Assembly (NCBI RefSeq): GCF_001761365.1
Contig: NZ_CP017477.1
Location: forward strand, 1,572,501-1,636,500
DNA from: Polaribacter vadi
Lineage (GTDB): Bacteria > Bacteroidota > Bacteroidia > Flavobacteriales > Flavobacteriaceae
Direction of reading: 5' to 3'
Length of the DNA stretch: 64,000 bases
Shown here: piece after piece, positions 27,479 to 35,447 of the stretch
Layout: each line of letters opens with the position of its first letter
Position numbering within the stretch: the first letter of the stretch is position 1
Program-made: the position numbers and the translations under genes
Notes under the pieces: model-generated
Database searches by the model: none
The model's input: the letters and a program-made list of their open reading frames with translations, nothing else
What the model was told of the DNA's origin: nothing

Positions 27479-28458
27479 TACAAATTCTTCCAATACCAAT
27501 CCACAGCTGCTTTCAAGCCTTTTTGTAAAGAAAACTGTGGGTTATAATTCAATAAGTTTTTGGCTTTATCAACACTTGCATGCGAATGTGGAATATCTCC
27601 TAATCTATTTGGGCCATGAATTACTTCAACTTCTTTAATCTTTGAATTGTATTCAGATAAAAATTCTTTTAAGTACCGTAATAAATCATTCAAGGTGTTT
27701 CTATCACCATACGCAACATTATATACGGTATTAACTGCCTTTTTATCTGCAACCAAACTCAATAAATTTGCCTGAATTACATTATCTATATAAGTAAAGT
27801 CTCTAGAATAATTTCCATCTCCATTAACCGTTGGTGACTCTAAGTTCATTAACTGACTTACGAATTTCGGGATGACAGCCGCATAGGCTCCATTTGGGTC
27901 TTGTTTTCTTCCAAAAACGTTAAAATAACGCAAACCAATGGTTTCTAATCCATACGTTTTTGAAAAAACATCTGCATATAGTTCATTGATATATTTTGTA
28001 ACAGCATAAGGAGATAAAGGTTTCCCAATCACCTCTTCTACTTTTGGAAGTGCTTCAGAATCCCCATAAGTAGAAGAACTTGCAGCAAACACAAAGCGCT
28101 TTACATTATTGTCTCTACAAGCCACCAGCATATTTAAAAAACCACCAACATTCACTTCATTAGAAGTAATGGGGTCTTTAATAGATCTTGGAACAGAACC
28201 TAAAGCTGCTTGGTGTAATACATACTCAACACCTTTCGTAGCTAGTAAACAATCCTCTAGATTTCTAATATCTCCTTCAATAAAAGTAAAGTTTTTGTTT
28301 TCTAATAAAGGAGTTATGTTTTCTCTTTTCCCAGTCGCAAAATTATCGAGACAAACAACTAGGTTATTTCTTTTTAATAATTCTTCACAAAGGTTAGATC
28401 CTATAAAACCAGCGCCTCCTGTTACTAAAATTTTTTTATTCGTTAAGTTAATTTCCAT
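27478..28458 (-). CDS. tviC: TviC/WbpP-like UDP-HexNAc 4-epimerase
   Basis: 326 aa extended SDR. ILVTGGAGFIGSNLCEELL (9-27) binds NAD; SSSTYGDSEALPKVEE and the YxxxK pair in SPYAVTKYINELYAD give the catalytic centre; LRYFNVFGRKQDPNGAYAAV matches the WbpP subgroup that prefers N-acetylated substrates. Expected to interconvert UDP-GlcNAc(A) and UDP-GalNAc(A), in partnership with the tviB-like dehydrogenase downstream. Confidence 0.9.
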   Translation of the reverse strand: MEINLTNKKILVTGGAGFIGSNLCEELLKRNNLVVCLDNFATGKRENITPLLENKNFTFIEGDIRNLEDCLLATKGVEYVLHQAALGSVPRSIKDPITSNEVNVGGFLNMLVACRDNNVKRFVFAASSSTYGDSEALPKVEEVIGKPLSPYAVTKYINELYADVFSKTYGLETIGLRYFNVFGRKQDPNGAYAAVIPKFVSQLMNLESPTVNGDGNYSRDFTYIDNVIQANLLSLVADKKAVNTVYNVAYGDRNTLNDLLRYLKEFLSEYNSKIKEVEVIHGPNRLGDIPHSHASVDKAKNLLNYNPQFSLQKGLKAAVDWYWKNL

Positions 28459-28698
28459 TCAATCTATTATTTTTCAATGCGATTAAAAACTAAAATAGAA
28501 CAACATAGCGGCCCTATTAGTTAACTAAAACATTAAAAATGTTTTAGTGATTACTAGAATTTTGCTATTGAAACGAAAAAAAAAAAGTCTAATTTTTGAA
28601 AATACATTATATCATCAAAATTTCAGTATATTTTTTTGGGGAGTAATCAGTATTCTGAAAGTTAATTTTATCATTTTTCTCTAGCAAAGAATTCGCCA

Positions 28699-28727
28699 CA
28701 AATATATACTTTATTTTTTAGTAGCAA
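28699..28727 (-). promoter_or_regulatory. Candidate Bacteroidetes promoter for the tviC-to-wzc transcript
   Basis: On the minus strand TTG (28725-28727) is followed after 18 bp by TATATTTG (28699-28706), fitting the flavobacterial -33/-7 consensus. It overlaps the last codons of wlbA and would give a leader of about 230 nt before tviC. That leader holds a 9-bp palindrome (ACTAAAACA at 28524, TGTTTTAGT ending at 28548) and no ORF. Confidence 0.45.
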
Positions 28728-29649
28728 AAGGATGTTTTTCCCCTTTTACAATAATTGCGTTATTCCTAATTTTTTGGGCTATTTTTATAGATTCTTTTGC
28801 ATCCACCAAGCCAAAACCTTCTCCTTTTAAAATTTGTTGATAGCTTTTTGTGTGCAATTCTGTAAAACCTGAACTAAATTCTAATGCTTCATCATTGATG
28901 ATAATAGAACGAAAAGTTCTTTGTCCTAATTTTTGAATATGTTCTGGCAATGAATTCTCATCAATCGACAAAAACCAACGTACCCGTGCTTTCTCAAACT
29001 CTAAATAGCCAGCAGATTTATCTTTCTCTCTTAAATGCACACTATTTTCTTGTACCTCACCAAACAACCACGCTAACATATCGAAAAAATGAATTCCTAT
29101 GTTGGTGGCGATGCCTCCAGATTTGCTTTCATCTCCTTTCCATGAAATGTCATACCATTTTCCTCTTGAAGTAATGTACGTTAAATCAACATCATATTTT
29201 GTATCCCTATTCTCGGATTCTATTTTTTTCTTTAAAGCGATGATGCTTGGATGCAATCGTAATTGTAATATCGTGTGTATTTTTTTACCAGATTCCTTTT
29301 CGATATCCAATAGGGCATCTACATTCCAAGGATTCAGAACCAAGGGTTTTTCGCAAATAGCATTTGCACCACTTCGTAACGCCATTCTTATATGCGCATC
29401 GTGTAAATAATTGGGCGTACAAATACTTACATAATCTAAAAGCGTTCCGTTTCTTTTTAATTTTTCTATATGACGATCAAAACGTTCAAACTCTACAAAA
29501 AAACTAGCATTCGGGAAATAACTATCCATCACACCTACACTGTCAAATTTATCTAAAGCACATAATAAATTGTTATTCGTGTCTTTAATTGCCTTTAAAT
29601 GTCTTGGAGCAATATATCCTGCAGCACCTATTAATGCGAAGTTTTTCAT
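28711..29649 (-). CDS. wlbA: WlbA/WbpB-like UDP-GlcNAcA 3-dehydrogenase (Gfo/Idh/MocA)
   Basis: 312 aa. The N-terminus FALIGAAGYIAPRHLKAIKD and the blocks YVSICTPNYLHDAHI, CEKPLVLNPWNVDALL and TILQLRLHPSIIALKKKI are those of WlbA/WbpB, which oxidise C3 of UDP-GlcNAcA on the way to 2,3-diamino uronic acids. The partner aminotransferase (WbpE) and N-acetyltransferase (WbpD) are not adjacent; the only DegT aminotransferase in the window belongs to the QuiNAc4N block. Either the partners are elsewhere or the enzyme has another role. Confidence 0.87.
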   Translation of the reverse strand: MKNFALIGAAGYIAPRHLKAIKDTNNNLLCALDKFDSVGVMDSYFPNASFFVEFERFDRHIEKLKRNGTLLDYVSICTPNYLHDAHIRMALRSGANAICEKPLVLNPWNVDALLDIEKESGKKIHTILQLRLHPSIIALKKKIESENRDTKYDVDLTYITSRGKWYDISWKGDESKSGGIATNIGIHFFDMLAWLFGEVQENSVHLREKDKSAGYLEFEKARVRWFLSIDENSLPEHIQKLGQRTFRSIIINDEALEFSSGFTELHTKSYQQILKGEGFGLVDAKESIKIAQKIRNNAIIVKGEKHPFATKK

Positions 29650-29650
29650 A

Positions 29651-29842
29651 TTTTTTCGTTGTTTGCGTTTCGATGTTCGTTGGTCGTTGTTCGTTGTTCG
29701 ATTTTTGTTATTCGTTATTCGATTTACGAGAAACGGTAAACGGTAAACGATGGACGAAAATTGTTGTTCGTGTTTCGTTGGTCATTGTTTACGGTGTACG
29801 GTTAACGGTTAACGAGAAACGATGGACGAAAATTGTCGATCT
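29651..29842. repeat. TTCGTTGTTCG / ACGAAAAACGA array in the wlbA leader
   Basis: Directly upstream of the wlbA start, stutters of TTCGTTGTTCG on the plus strand are followed by their inverse, ACGAGAAACG and TAAACGATGGACGAAAATTG. The latter block occurs twice (about 29725-29763 and 29812-29835). The two orientations can fold into a long imperfect hairpin in the mRNA leader. The same kind of array precedes gmd, fcl and ugd. Confidence 0.75.
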
Positions 29843-30084
29843 TTAATACTGTAATTAAAATGCCACTAATTTAAGATAGCGAATTTACAAAAAAGGTTTT
29901 TTATGAAGTGCACGTATTTAATTTTTAAAATTTGGGGATGTTTTATATTAAGGACGTCATTGCGAAGGATTTATGCTGAACTTGATTCAGCAGGTAAGAT
30001 TGAAGCAATCTTTTAATTTAGTAGACCTAATAAGATACTCTTATCAATTAATTAAAATACATTTTTCTTTTAATCTTAATACTT

Positions 30085-30240
30085 TTTGCTTGATCAAAAA
30101 GTATTCAAAAAATCAAGACTCACTTTTATTTTACTTAAATTCTAATTTCCATTCCACTATCGCACCCAAACCGCAAGCTCCTTGAAAGCTTACCGTTCCA
30201 TAGAAATTGAATTCTAACAAAAAACAAAATAAGTCGGGTT
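30085..30240 (-). repeat. Dispersed intergenic element, copy b
   Basis: Inverse copy of the element at 1031-1200: in reverse complement it shows ACGGTAAGC, GGAGCTTGCGG, GCGATAGTGGAATGG and AAATTAGAATTTAAG in the same order. Similarity is high over about 120 bp. Confidence 0.75.
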
Positions 30241-30970
30241 TAAATGTTAAATATCCATTCTTATAGCAAAGGAATTTGGTAAGGAACACTAAAAGAGACC
30301 AGACGTCATTGCGAAGGAGGTACGACTGAAGCAATCTTATAATGTAGTATCCCTAATAATATTTTTACACAATTTATTGAAAATCCATTTTTTTTATTCT
30401 AATACTTTTTGCTTTGGTCCGAACTTACATTCGGATTACATCAAGGCAAAAGATGAAACTAATTTCCTCTTTACTTTTTTCCATTGATGAAAAAAGTAAC
30501 AAAAAAATCTAGTCTTGAATCTTCGGCGGTCAATTACGTTTTTGATGCCTAAAAGAAAAGAACTCGCAAAAGCTCAAACAGCTTTTCTTTTTTTACGGCA
30601 TCTTCAAACTATTGACACTCGCCTGCCAGATTCTATGACAATTTTAGAAATTTAGAATATTTTATGTTTAATCAATTTAAGTGAGAATAAAACGTCAACT
30701 CATGGAATAGTAAAATAAGGATACCTACCAAAAGAAGTTAGAAGTTATTTTAAAAAAGTTATGATTAAAGCAATCTTGTGATTTAGAATAGGTAACAACT
30801 TTTTAAATCAATTTATTGATAGTACATTTTGTTTTACGCTAATACTTTTTGCTTGATCAAAAAGTATTCAAATAATAAAATACAGAGGATTTATGCTCTA
30901 AGTTTTTCCTACTAAGTAATAGATTTATAAATAAACTAAACCGTAATCCCAAGAAATAATGAGCGATAGT

Positions 30971-31035
30971 ATGAAATTGCGGTGCGTAGCACTACGCATG
31001 GAATACGACTAGCGAATGTTGCGCAGCAATTTCAT
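30971..31035. repeat. Branched palindrome, possible structured RNA
   Basis: ATGAAATTGC (30971-30980) and GCAATTTCAT (31026-31035) form a perfect 10-bp outer stem. Inside it TGCGTAG (30983-30989) and CTACGCA (30992-30998) form a 7-bp hairpin with a 2-nt loop. Both arms are unusually GC-rich for this region. No T-run follows on either strand, so a simple terminator is unlikely. Confidence 0.6.
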
Positions 31036-31284
31036 AGGGATTATCTTGATTTTTTGCTTCTTTTGCATCAAGGCAAAAGATGAGAAATATTTTTTAAAAT
31101 ACTACTTTTTACTTCTGTCCGAAATTAGTTTTGGAATCTATCAAGGCAAGAGATGAAACTAATTTCCTCTTTACTTTTTTCCATTGACAAATACTGAATC
31201 AAGTTCAGCAAAGGCTTCGACCAAAAAAATCTAGACTTATTTTTCGCTAAGCGAGTTACCAACAACCAAAATATATTTTGGTTT

Positions 31285-31430
31285 TGGTAGTCTTAAATTC
31301 TATAAGACATTCCACTATCGCACCCAGACTTATTATTGAGTTCCTCAATCAAGTTGAGGACAAGCTTTGGGCGCTTGCCGTTCCATACAATTTGAATTAC
31401 TACGAAAATTAAAAATATGTCGGTTTTAGA
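31285..31430 (-). repeat. Dispersed intergenic element, copy c, with insertion
   Basis: Reverse complement shows the ACGGCAAGCGCCCAAAG and GTGCGATAGTGGAATG parts of the element, separated by about 30 bp containing a TCAACTTGATTGAGGA stutter absent from the other copies. Confidence 0.65.
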
Positions 31431-31814
31431 TGCTGATTTTTAAAGTAAATCTATATGTCAGTTCGAGTGATTCCGATTTTTCATCGGAATTGTATCGAGA
31501 ACCGTTGGAGCAAAAAGCAATCTTTAGGTTTTACAAAAACGACTTAGTTAAAGGAAAAATACTTGTAATGTATTCCATAATAACACGAAATTCTAATTAA
31601 TATTTGTAAAAAATGAACCTAAAATTAATGAACTTTTGTGTTTTTTGTCTTGATTTTTTGATAAAAAATGGTGAAAATTACTTGAAAAAACTACTTAAAA
31701 AGGTTGGTATTTGATGAAATAACGAGCTCAAAACAGAGCTTTTTTGATATAATATTGTTGTAAAAAAAAGAATAACAGCCTATCCCGAATTTACTTCGGG
31801 AAACAACGAACAAC

Positions 31815-32042
31815 CTAACTCCGCTCCTTCAAATAAAAATACCGCTTCCAAAAAGACTCCTCATTTTCTGCAGTAGGATCATAATAACAGATCAAATCAC
31901 GAAAGGTTAAAAAACGAACAGGACGCTCATAAAACTCTAGGATTACTTTATACTCTTTACGAGCGGTTTCATAACAAACCTCACGATACAAGGCAATATC
32001 CCAAGGGGATACCTGATCGAAAACATGAGGTTTCTTTCGCAT
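31815..32042 (-). CDS. Small HTH-like protein, paralogue of the preceding gene
   Basis: 75 aa, not recognised as a named family. The segment DIALYREVCYETARKEYKVI looks like a helix-turn-helix, followed by LTFRDLICYYDP. It aligns with ELAMFLGCHIKTAKKYYQLM and LSLEEVASYYQL of the protein encoded 3 bp upstream, so the pair arose by duplication. The gene is basic and lacks a membrane segment. Likely DNA-binding regulators of a mobile or orphan element; no further function can be read. Confidence 0.65.
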   Translation of the reverse strand: MRKKPHVFDQVSPWDIALYREVCYETARKEYKVILEFYERPVRFLTFRDLICYYDPTAENEESFWKRYFYLKERS

Positions 32043-32045
32043 GCC

Positions 32046-32243
32046 TTATTGTTCAAAGGTTTGCAATACCTCAACAGGCAACTGATAATAAGAAGCTACT
32101 TCCTCCAAACTCAACAACCCATGAGCCTCTTTTTGATAATGATCGCGCATGAGTTGATAATACTTTTTAGCCGTTTTAATATGACATCCTAAAAACATTG
32201 CCAACTCTCGCTCAAAAACTACGGTGCTCTTAAATACTCTCAT
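32046..32243 (-). CDS. Small HTH-like protein, first of a paralogous pair
   Basis: Start taken at Met 32243 (65 aa, MRVFKSTVVFERELAMFLG); the upstream Met at 32285 adds a hydrophobic, cysteine-containing leader that has no counterpart in the paralogue. A helix-turn-helix-like stretch ELAMFLGCHIKTAKKYYQLM is followed by a second short helical block LSLEEVASYYQLPVEVL. The downstream paralogue begins 3 bp after its stop. No named family recognised. Confidence 0.62.
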   Translation of the reverse strand: MRVFKSTVVFERELAMFLGCHIKTAKKYYQLMRDHYQKEAHGLLSLEEVASYYQLPVEVLQTFEQ

Positions 32244-32564
32244 AATTACATAGATATAGCACAAAACTAGCCACTTTCTATGCAAACTAAAAAAAAGTAA
32301 AAAGGAGTTTTCCCGAAAATCAGCCTAGTCCCCCCGAAAAACACAGTACTTTACTCAGCTATTTCTCTTACTGCTGACTAACAACACATTAAAACATTTT
32401 TTTGAAATAAAAAAACAGTATAAAATTAAAAAGGCAACCTATAAAAGATAGCCTTCAATGTTTTTCACAGAGTTAAAAATGTAAATATTTTATAGTTATG
32501 TGATTATAATCCTTAAGAATTAAAGTGAAGGACACCTGTTTTTCAAATAGGAATAAAAGCAAAC
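32244..32564. other. Gap upstream of the small HTH pair
   Basis: About 320 bp with no gene. It should contain the promoter of the HTH-like pair, but no clear TAnnTTTG box with a spaced TTG was found. The only texture is AT-rich runs and a CCCCCCGAAA stretch near 32331. Confidence 0.5.
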
Positions 32565-32643
32565 TTCATAATTCATAATTCAAAACTCATAATTCCTAAT
32601 TCCTAATTCAATCTTCGTAATTCATAATTCGTAATTCACAATT
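32565..32643. repeat. Degenerate AATTCATAATTC microsatellite
   Basis: About nine imperfect units of CATAATTC/CCTAATTC/CGTAATTC run up to and slightly into the 3' end of the 360-aa orphan gene (stop at 32636). It is a different sequence family from the TTCGTTG arrays but the same kind of stutter. Confidence 0.75.
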
Positions 32644-33718
32644 TCACATCAAGCAAATTCGCCACAATCCGAACAAACTGCTCCCGATCCACACTCTTAC
32701 TATTCTTCAACGTTTCAGTAGCAGTAGTTAATTGAATAGCGTAGTGCTGCGCATTATACCAAGATCTAAAAGATGTGTCTTTGACTAAAATATGCCCTTT
32801 TTCGTAAAGAAAACGATACACAAAACTAATTACTACTTTCGTACTCAAACCTTTTGCGAGCGTATCAAACAAATAATAACCTTGGTAACTAGCAAAAATA
32901 ATCTGCGGATAATCAGGTGTAGCTTGCAAACCAGCCAAAGGCAACTTAGAAGAAAAATAATTTCTAATTTGATCGATAAAAGCAGGAGATTCTTCAATTT
33001 TCAATTCAAAATAAAGCGTATCTATAAATTGCTCAAACCACAAAAGCGCACTAATTTGAAGTTGTCTTTTCTGATCTTCAAACAACAAACGATTATTTAA
33101 ATGAAAAATAACAGTATCCAACGCCTCCTTCGTTGCCTGAAAGTTACAAAGATTAAAGTCTGATTCAAAAAGCAAACTATAATATATTTCTTTAAGAATA
33201 ATCCTCGCTAATAAATTAAAAGCTTCGTCAATTTCAATTATTTCCAAATTATGTACAGACAAATTCAAAGTTTGAACATAACCCCCATAAGATAAATCCA
33301 TGATATTCTCAAAATGCAAATTAGAGGCAAACAAACGATCTATGGTTTTAAAACATGCCTTATGCGTTTTAATAAAGTGTACATAAAGCATCGCTTCGGG
33401 AAACTTTTCAATTGTAAACCTCACCAACTCCACATCTGCAAACTCCTCAAGTTTATCGTAAGAAAAAAATTTATCGTAATTTTTTTCAAATCTAATTTTG
33501 CGCAGCAATTTACTAGGAGAACCACCATCAGCATACTTAGCGCGCCCGATATCATAGTGATAATACAAATAGCAACTAAAATTCCGTAAAAAAACAGCCA
33601 TAATTTGGGCATCCGTTAATGTTAGATCAAGGTCTTCAATTCTATCAATCCCCGAAACTAAAAAAGGGTTGATAGTATCAAATCGATCGCTCTCATATTT
33701 GATATTTTCGTTTTTCAT
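32636..33718 (-). CDS. Uncharacterised 360-aa protein
   Basis: No family recognised with confidence. It is soluble and helix-rich, with no signal peptide and many aromatic residues (NFSCYLYYHYDIGRAKYADG; FPEAMLYVHFIKTHK). The last 90 residues, from FASYQGYYLFDTLAKGLSTK through FVYRFLYEKGHI to SWYNAQHYAIQL, have the feel of a winged-helix or RteC-like C-terminus seen in Bacteroidetes element regulators, but this is only an impression. It is flanked by a microsatellite downstream and a 400-bp gap upstream and is divergent from the next gene. Confidence 0.7.
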   Translation of the reverse strand: MKNENIKYESDRFDTINPFLVSGIDRIEDLDLTLTDAQIMAVFLRNFSCYLYYHYDIGRAKYADGGSPSKLLRKIRFEKNYDKFFSYDKLEEFADVELVRFTIEKFPEAMLYVHFIKTHKACFKTIDRLFASNLHFENIMDLSYGGYVQTLNLSVHNLEIIEIDEAFNLLARIILKEIYYSLLFESDFNLCNFQATKEALDTVIFHLNNRLLFEDQKRQLQISALLWFEQFIDTLYFELKIEESPAFIDQIRNYFSSKLPLAGLQATPDYPQIIFASYQGYYLFDTLAKGLSTKVVISFVYRFLYEKGHILVKDTSFRSWYNAQHYAIQLTTATETLKNSKSVDREQFVRIVANLLDVKL

Positions 33719-34123
33719 TTTTTTTATTGCAAAATAATAAGAATACTAATTAATTTTAACACAAACAGTATAAACTTTTCAACAGAATAACAACAATTCA
33801 AAGAAAACCTGTGCTTTAAGCAAAAGATCTATACTTAAGTTAACACCGTAGTTAAACCTATACATCCTGAATACAAAGCCAGTATAAAGCCTATACAGCT
33901 TTTGTTTAAAGCGAGAAGAAAATATGGAAAAACAGGGACAAAAAGGAAAATAGAGTAAAAGATACCAAAGCTTTCCAAAGGACTCCAACAAACCCCAAAA
34001 CCCAGTCTAAAACACCGCTAACTTTACAACATCATTCGGATTCAGTGTCAACACCCTAGCTGCAGACAAAGTGTTCTTCACAAGCCCAAATGTGTATATA
34101 ATTAATATTTAAAATTTAAAATC
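33719..34123. other. Divergent intergenic region between two orphan genes
   Basis: About 405 bp. It must carry the promoters of the 360-aa gene (minus) and the 250-aa gene (plus). A TATATAAT near 34093-34100 could be the -7 box of the latter. No RNA structure or convincing gene was seen. Confidence 0.5.
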
Positions 34124-34876
34124 ATGGCAAAATTAAAGTCATTATTAAAAATCGAAGGCACCTTGGATGGGATGACCTTCTACAAAAAAGCCGATGGGCA
34201 ATATTATGTAAGAACCAAAGGCGGTGTAAAAAAGGAACGTATTTTAAACGATCCTTCCTTTGCAAGAACCCGAGAAAATAACTCAGAATTTGCAGAGGTA
34301 GCAAAAAGTGGCAAACAGTTTCGAAGAGCCTTAGTAGGAGCTTTAACAAATGTAAAAGACCGTACAAAGACTACGCGCTTATCTAGTAATTTGTTTAAAG
34401 TCAAAAACTATGACACCACTTCTGGTCGAGGCGAACGAAAAGTAAGCATCGGGATTCAAGAAGCAGAAGCCAAAGTGCAATTAGTAGGTTTTGATTTTAA
34501 CAAGAATGCGCCTTTAGATACGGTACTCTTGCAAAATTATGTGATAAACACAACAAGCAAAGAAATAAGTCTTGGTGATTTTATCCCCAACATCATGCTA
34601 GCAAACCCAAAAGGCGCAACTCATGTAAAAATGAGTGCCTATCACGCAAACTACGACTTTACCTCTTTCGAAAGCGAGTTAGTAGCAAGCAATGTAGAAA
34701 CCTTGGCCATCGATAGTACCAGTAGCAACATTACCTTCTCTTTTACAACCCCAGCTTCAGGAACTGGAGTAGAACTATTTTTATTAAAAATAGAGTTTCT
34801 ACAAGAACTAAATGGCGATTTATACCAATTAAACAACGGTACCTTCAATGCCTTAAAATTAGTAAGCATGGTTTAA
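34124..34876 (+). CDS. Conserved hypothetical protein with basic N-terminus and beta-rich body
   Basis: 250 aa, no signal peptide. The first 70 residues have a strongly patterned motif: LDGMTFYKKADGQYYVRTKG, then RILNDPSFARTRENNSEFAE and GKQFRRAL. I recall similar N-termini in uncharacterised flavobacterial proteins, often in several copies per genome, but no function. The rest is beta-strand rich (VETLAIDSTSSNITFSFTTP and ELFLLKIEFL) and could form one or two sandwich domains. It is the only plus-strand gene in the first 49 kb and has its own terminator. Confidence 0.8.
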   Translation: MAKLKSLLKIEGTLDGMTFYKKADGQYYVRTKGGVKKERILNDPSFARTRENNSEFAEVAKSGKQFRRALVGALTNVKDRTKTTRLSSNLFKVKNYDTTSGRGERKVSIGIQEAEAKVQLVGFDFNKNAPLDTVLLQNYVINTTSKEISLGDFIPNIMLANPKGATHVKMSAYHANYDFTSFESELVASNVETLAIDSTSSNITFSFTTPASGTGVELFLLKIEFLQELNGDLYQLNNGTFNALKLVSMV

Positions 34877-34892
34877 CAAACCACTTCAAAAC

Positions 34893-34936
34893 AAGAGGTT
34901 GTTTGAAAAATATTTTTTTTAGACAGCCTCTTTTTT
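34893..34936 (+). terminator. Terminator after the 250-aa orphan gene
   Basis: AGAGGTTGTTT (from 34894) pairs with AGACAGCCTCT (34921-34931) through GC, AT and GT pairs, and six T follow. It lies 17 bp after the stop codon. Confidence 0.7.
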
Positions 34937-35169
34937 ATGCGCACCATCGTCATCCTACTTCACAAATTAAACCGTCATTGCAAAAGATATATGCTAAACT
35001 TGATTCAGTACGTACGTCTGAAGCAATCTTTTCGTTTAGAATACCAAACGTCATTGCGAAGGATGTATGCTGAACTTGATTCAGTAGGTATGATTGAAGC
35101 AATCATTTAGTTTAAGAAATTTTACAATTGTTTAAAATAAAAAGCCGCTTTCTATGGAGTAAATTTATT

Positions 35170-35247
35170 GTCAACCTGAATTTATTTCAGGTTCTCATAG
35201 TTATTAATTCATAATATGTTAAGATGCTGAAACAAGTTCAGCATGAC
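35170..35247. repeat. Two covarying REP-like palindromes
   Basis: GTCAACCTGA...TCAGGTTCT (35170-35195) and AGATGCTGA...TCAGCATGAC (35222-35247) are opposite orientations of one palindromic family, whose two variable arm positions change in a compensating way. Confidence 0.75.
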
Positions 35248-35278
35248 AAAATTTAATACTATTTAGACAACCTATGAA

Positions 35279-35297
35279 GTGGGCAATGAGGGATTGG
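35279..35297 (-). repeat. Fragment identical to the 3' end of tRNA-Val
   Basis: GTGGGCAATGAGGGATT (35279-35295) repeats exactly the last 15 nt of the tRNA-Val genes (discriminator included) plus flanking bases; the match stops in the T-loop. It lies 150 bp downstream of the tRNA pair on their transcript side. It may be the scar of a site-specific integration or a degraded third tRNA. Confidence 0.7.
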
Positions 35298-35354
35298 ATA
35301 TCCCTTATTGAAACCGCTACTGCAAATACAATCCTCATGAGCTTCGCTCATGTT

Positions 35355-35414
35355 GGATTTTTTGTTTTCAGAAAATCATGAAGCGAGCTTCTGATTTTTG
35401 AAAACAAAAAATCC
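35355..35414. repeat. Long inverted repeat downstream of tRNA-Val
   Basis: GGATTTTTTGTTTTCA and TGAAAACAAAAAATCC form a 16-bp perfect outer stem, with an imperfect inner stem around GAAGC/GCTTC. It partly overlaps the tRNA terminator. Confidence 0.75.
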
Positions 35415-35437
35415 TGATGAAAAAAATCATCAGGATT
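35402..35437 (-). terminator. Rho-independent terminator of the tRNA-Val operon
   Basis: On the minus strand AATCCTGATG and CATCAGGATT form a 10-bp stem, followed by a run of T. It begins 11 bp after the second tRNA. Confidence 0.85.
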
Positions 35438-35447
35438 GTGATTGATG

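Larger units (their letters stand above)
29843..31814. other. Two-kilobase gene-free stretch filled with nested repeats
   Basis: No convincing gene lies here; short open frames fall within repeats. It holds GTCATTGCG...GCAATC elements (29954-30012 and 30303-30339), two copies of the GATAGTGGAATGG element, TTACTTTTTT/AAAAAAGTAA palindromes (about 30470-30502), a branched palindrome (30971-31035), a GTTCGAGTGATT...GTATCGAGAAC palindrome (31456-31502) and a TCCCGAA...TTCGGGA palindrome (about 31773-31793). Several repeats sit inside others. Confidence 0.8.
34937..35447. other. Gap with stacked REP-like elements before tRNA-Val
   Basis: Contains two GTCATTG...GCAATC elements (34973-35030 and 35049-35106), each carrying an internal TGCTGAACTTGATTCAG-type palindrome. 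These are followed by two covarying GTCAnnCTGA palindromes, a tRNA-Val 3' fragment and nested hairpins ending at the tRNA terminator. No gene. Confidence 0.75.

Noticed and set aside
28524..28548. Terminator between wlbA and tviC
   Set aside because: The palindrome is AT-only in character and lacks a T-run in the direction of transcription.
29973..30334. Short open frames of about 70 aa on both strands
   Set aside because: They lie within the GTCATTGCG and GATAGTGGAATGG repeats; the translations carry no recognisable signal and change frame between repeat copies.
33779..33991. 70-aa minus-strand frame in the divergent gap
   Set aside because: Composition is Phe/Leu-rich from low-complexity DNA; no start signal, no motif.
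34000..34122. Remnant coding stretch just before the 250-aa gene (about 33 codons open)
   Set aside because: No start codon, no homologous pattern; more likely part of the promoter and leader region.
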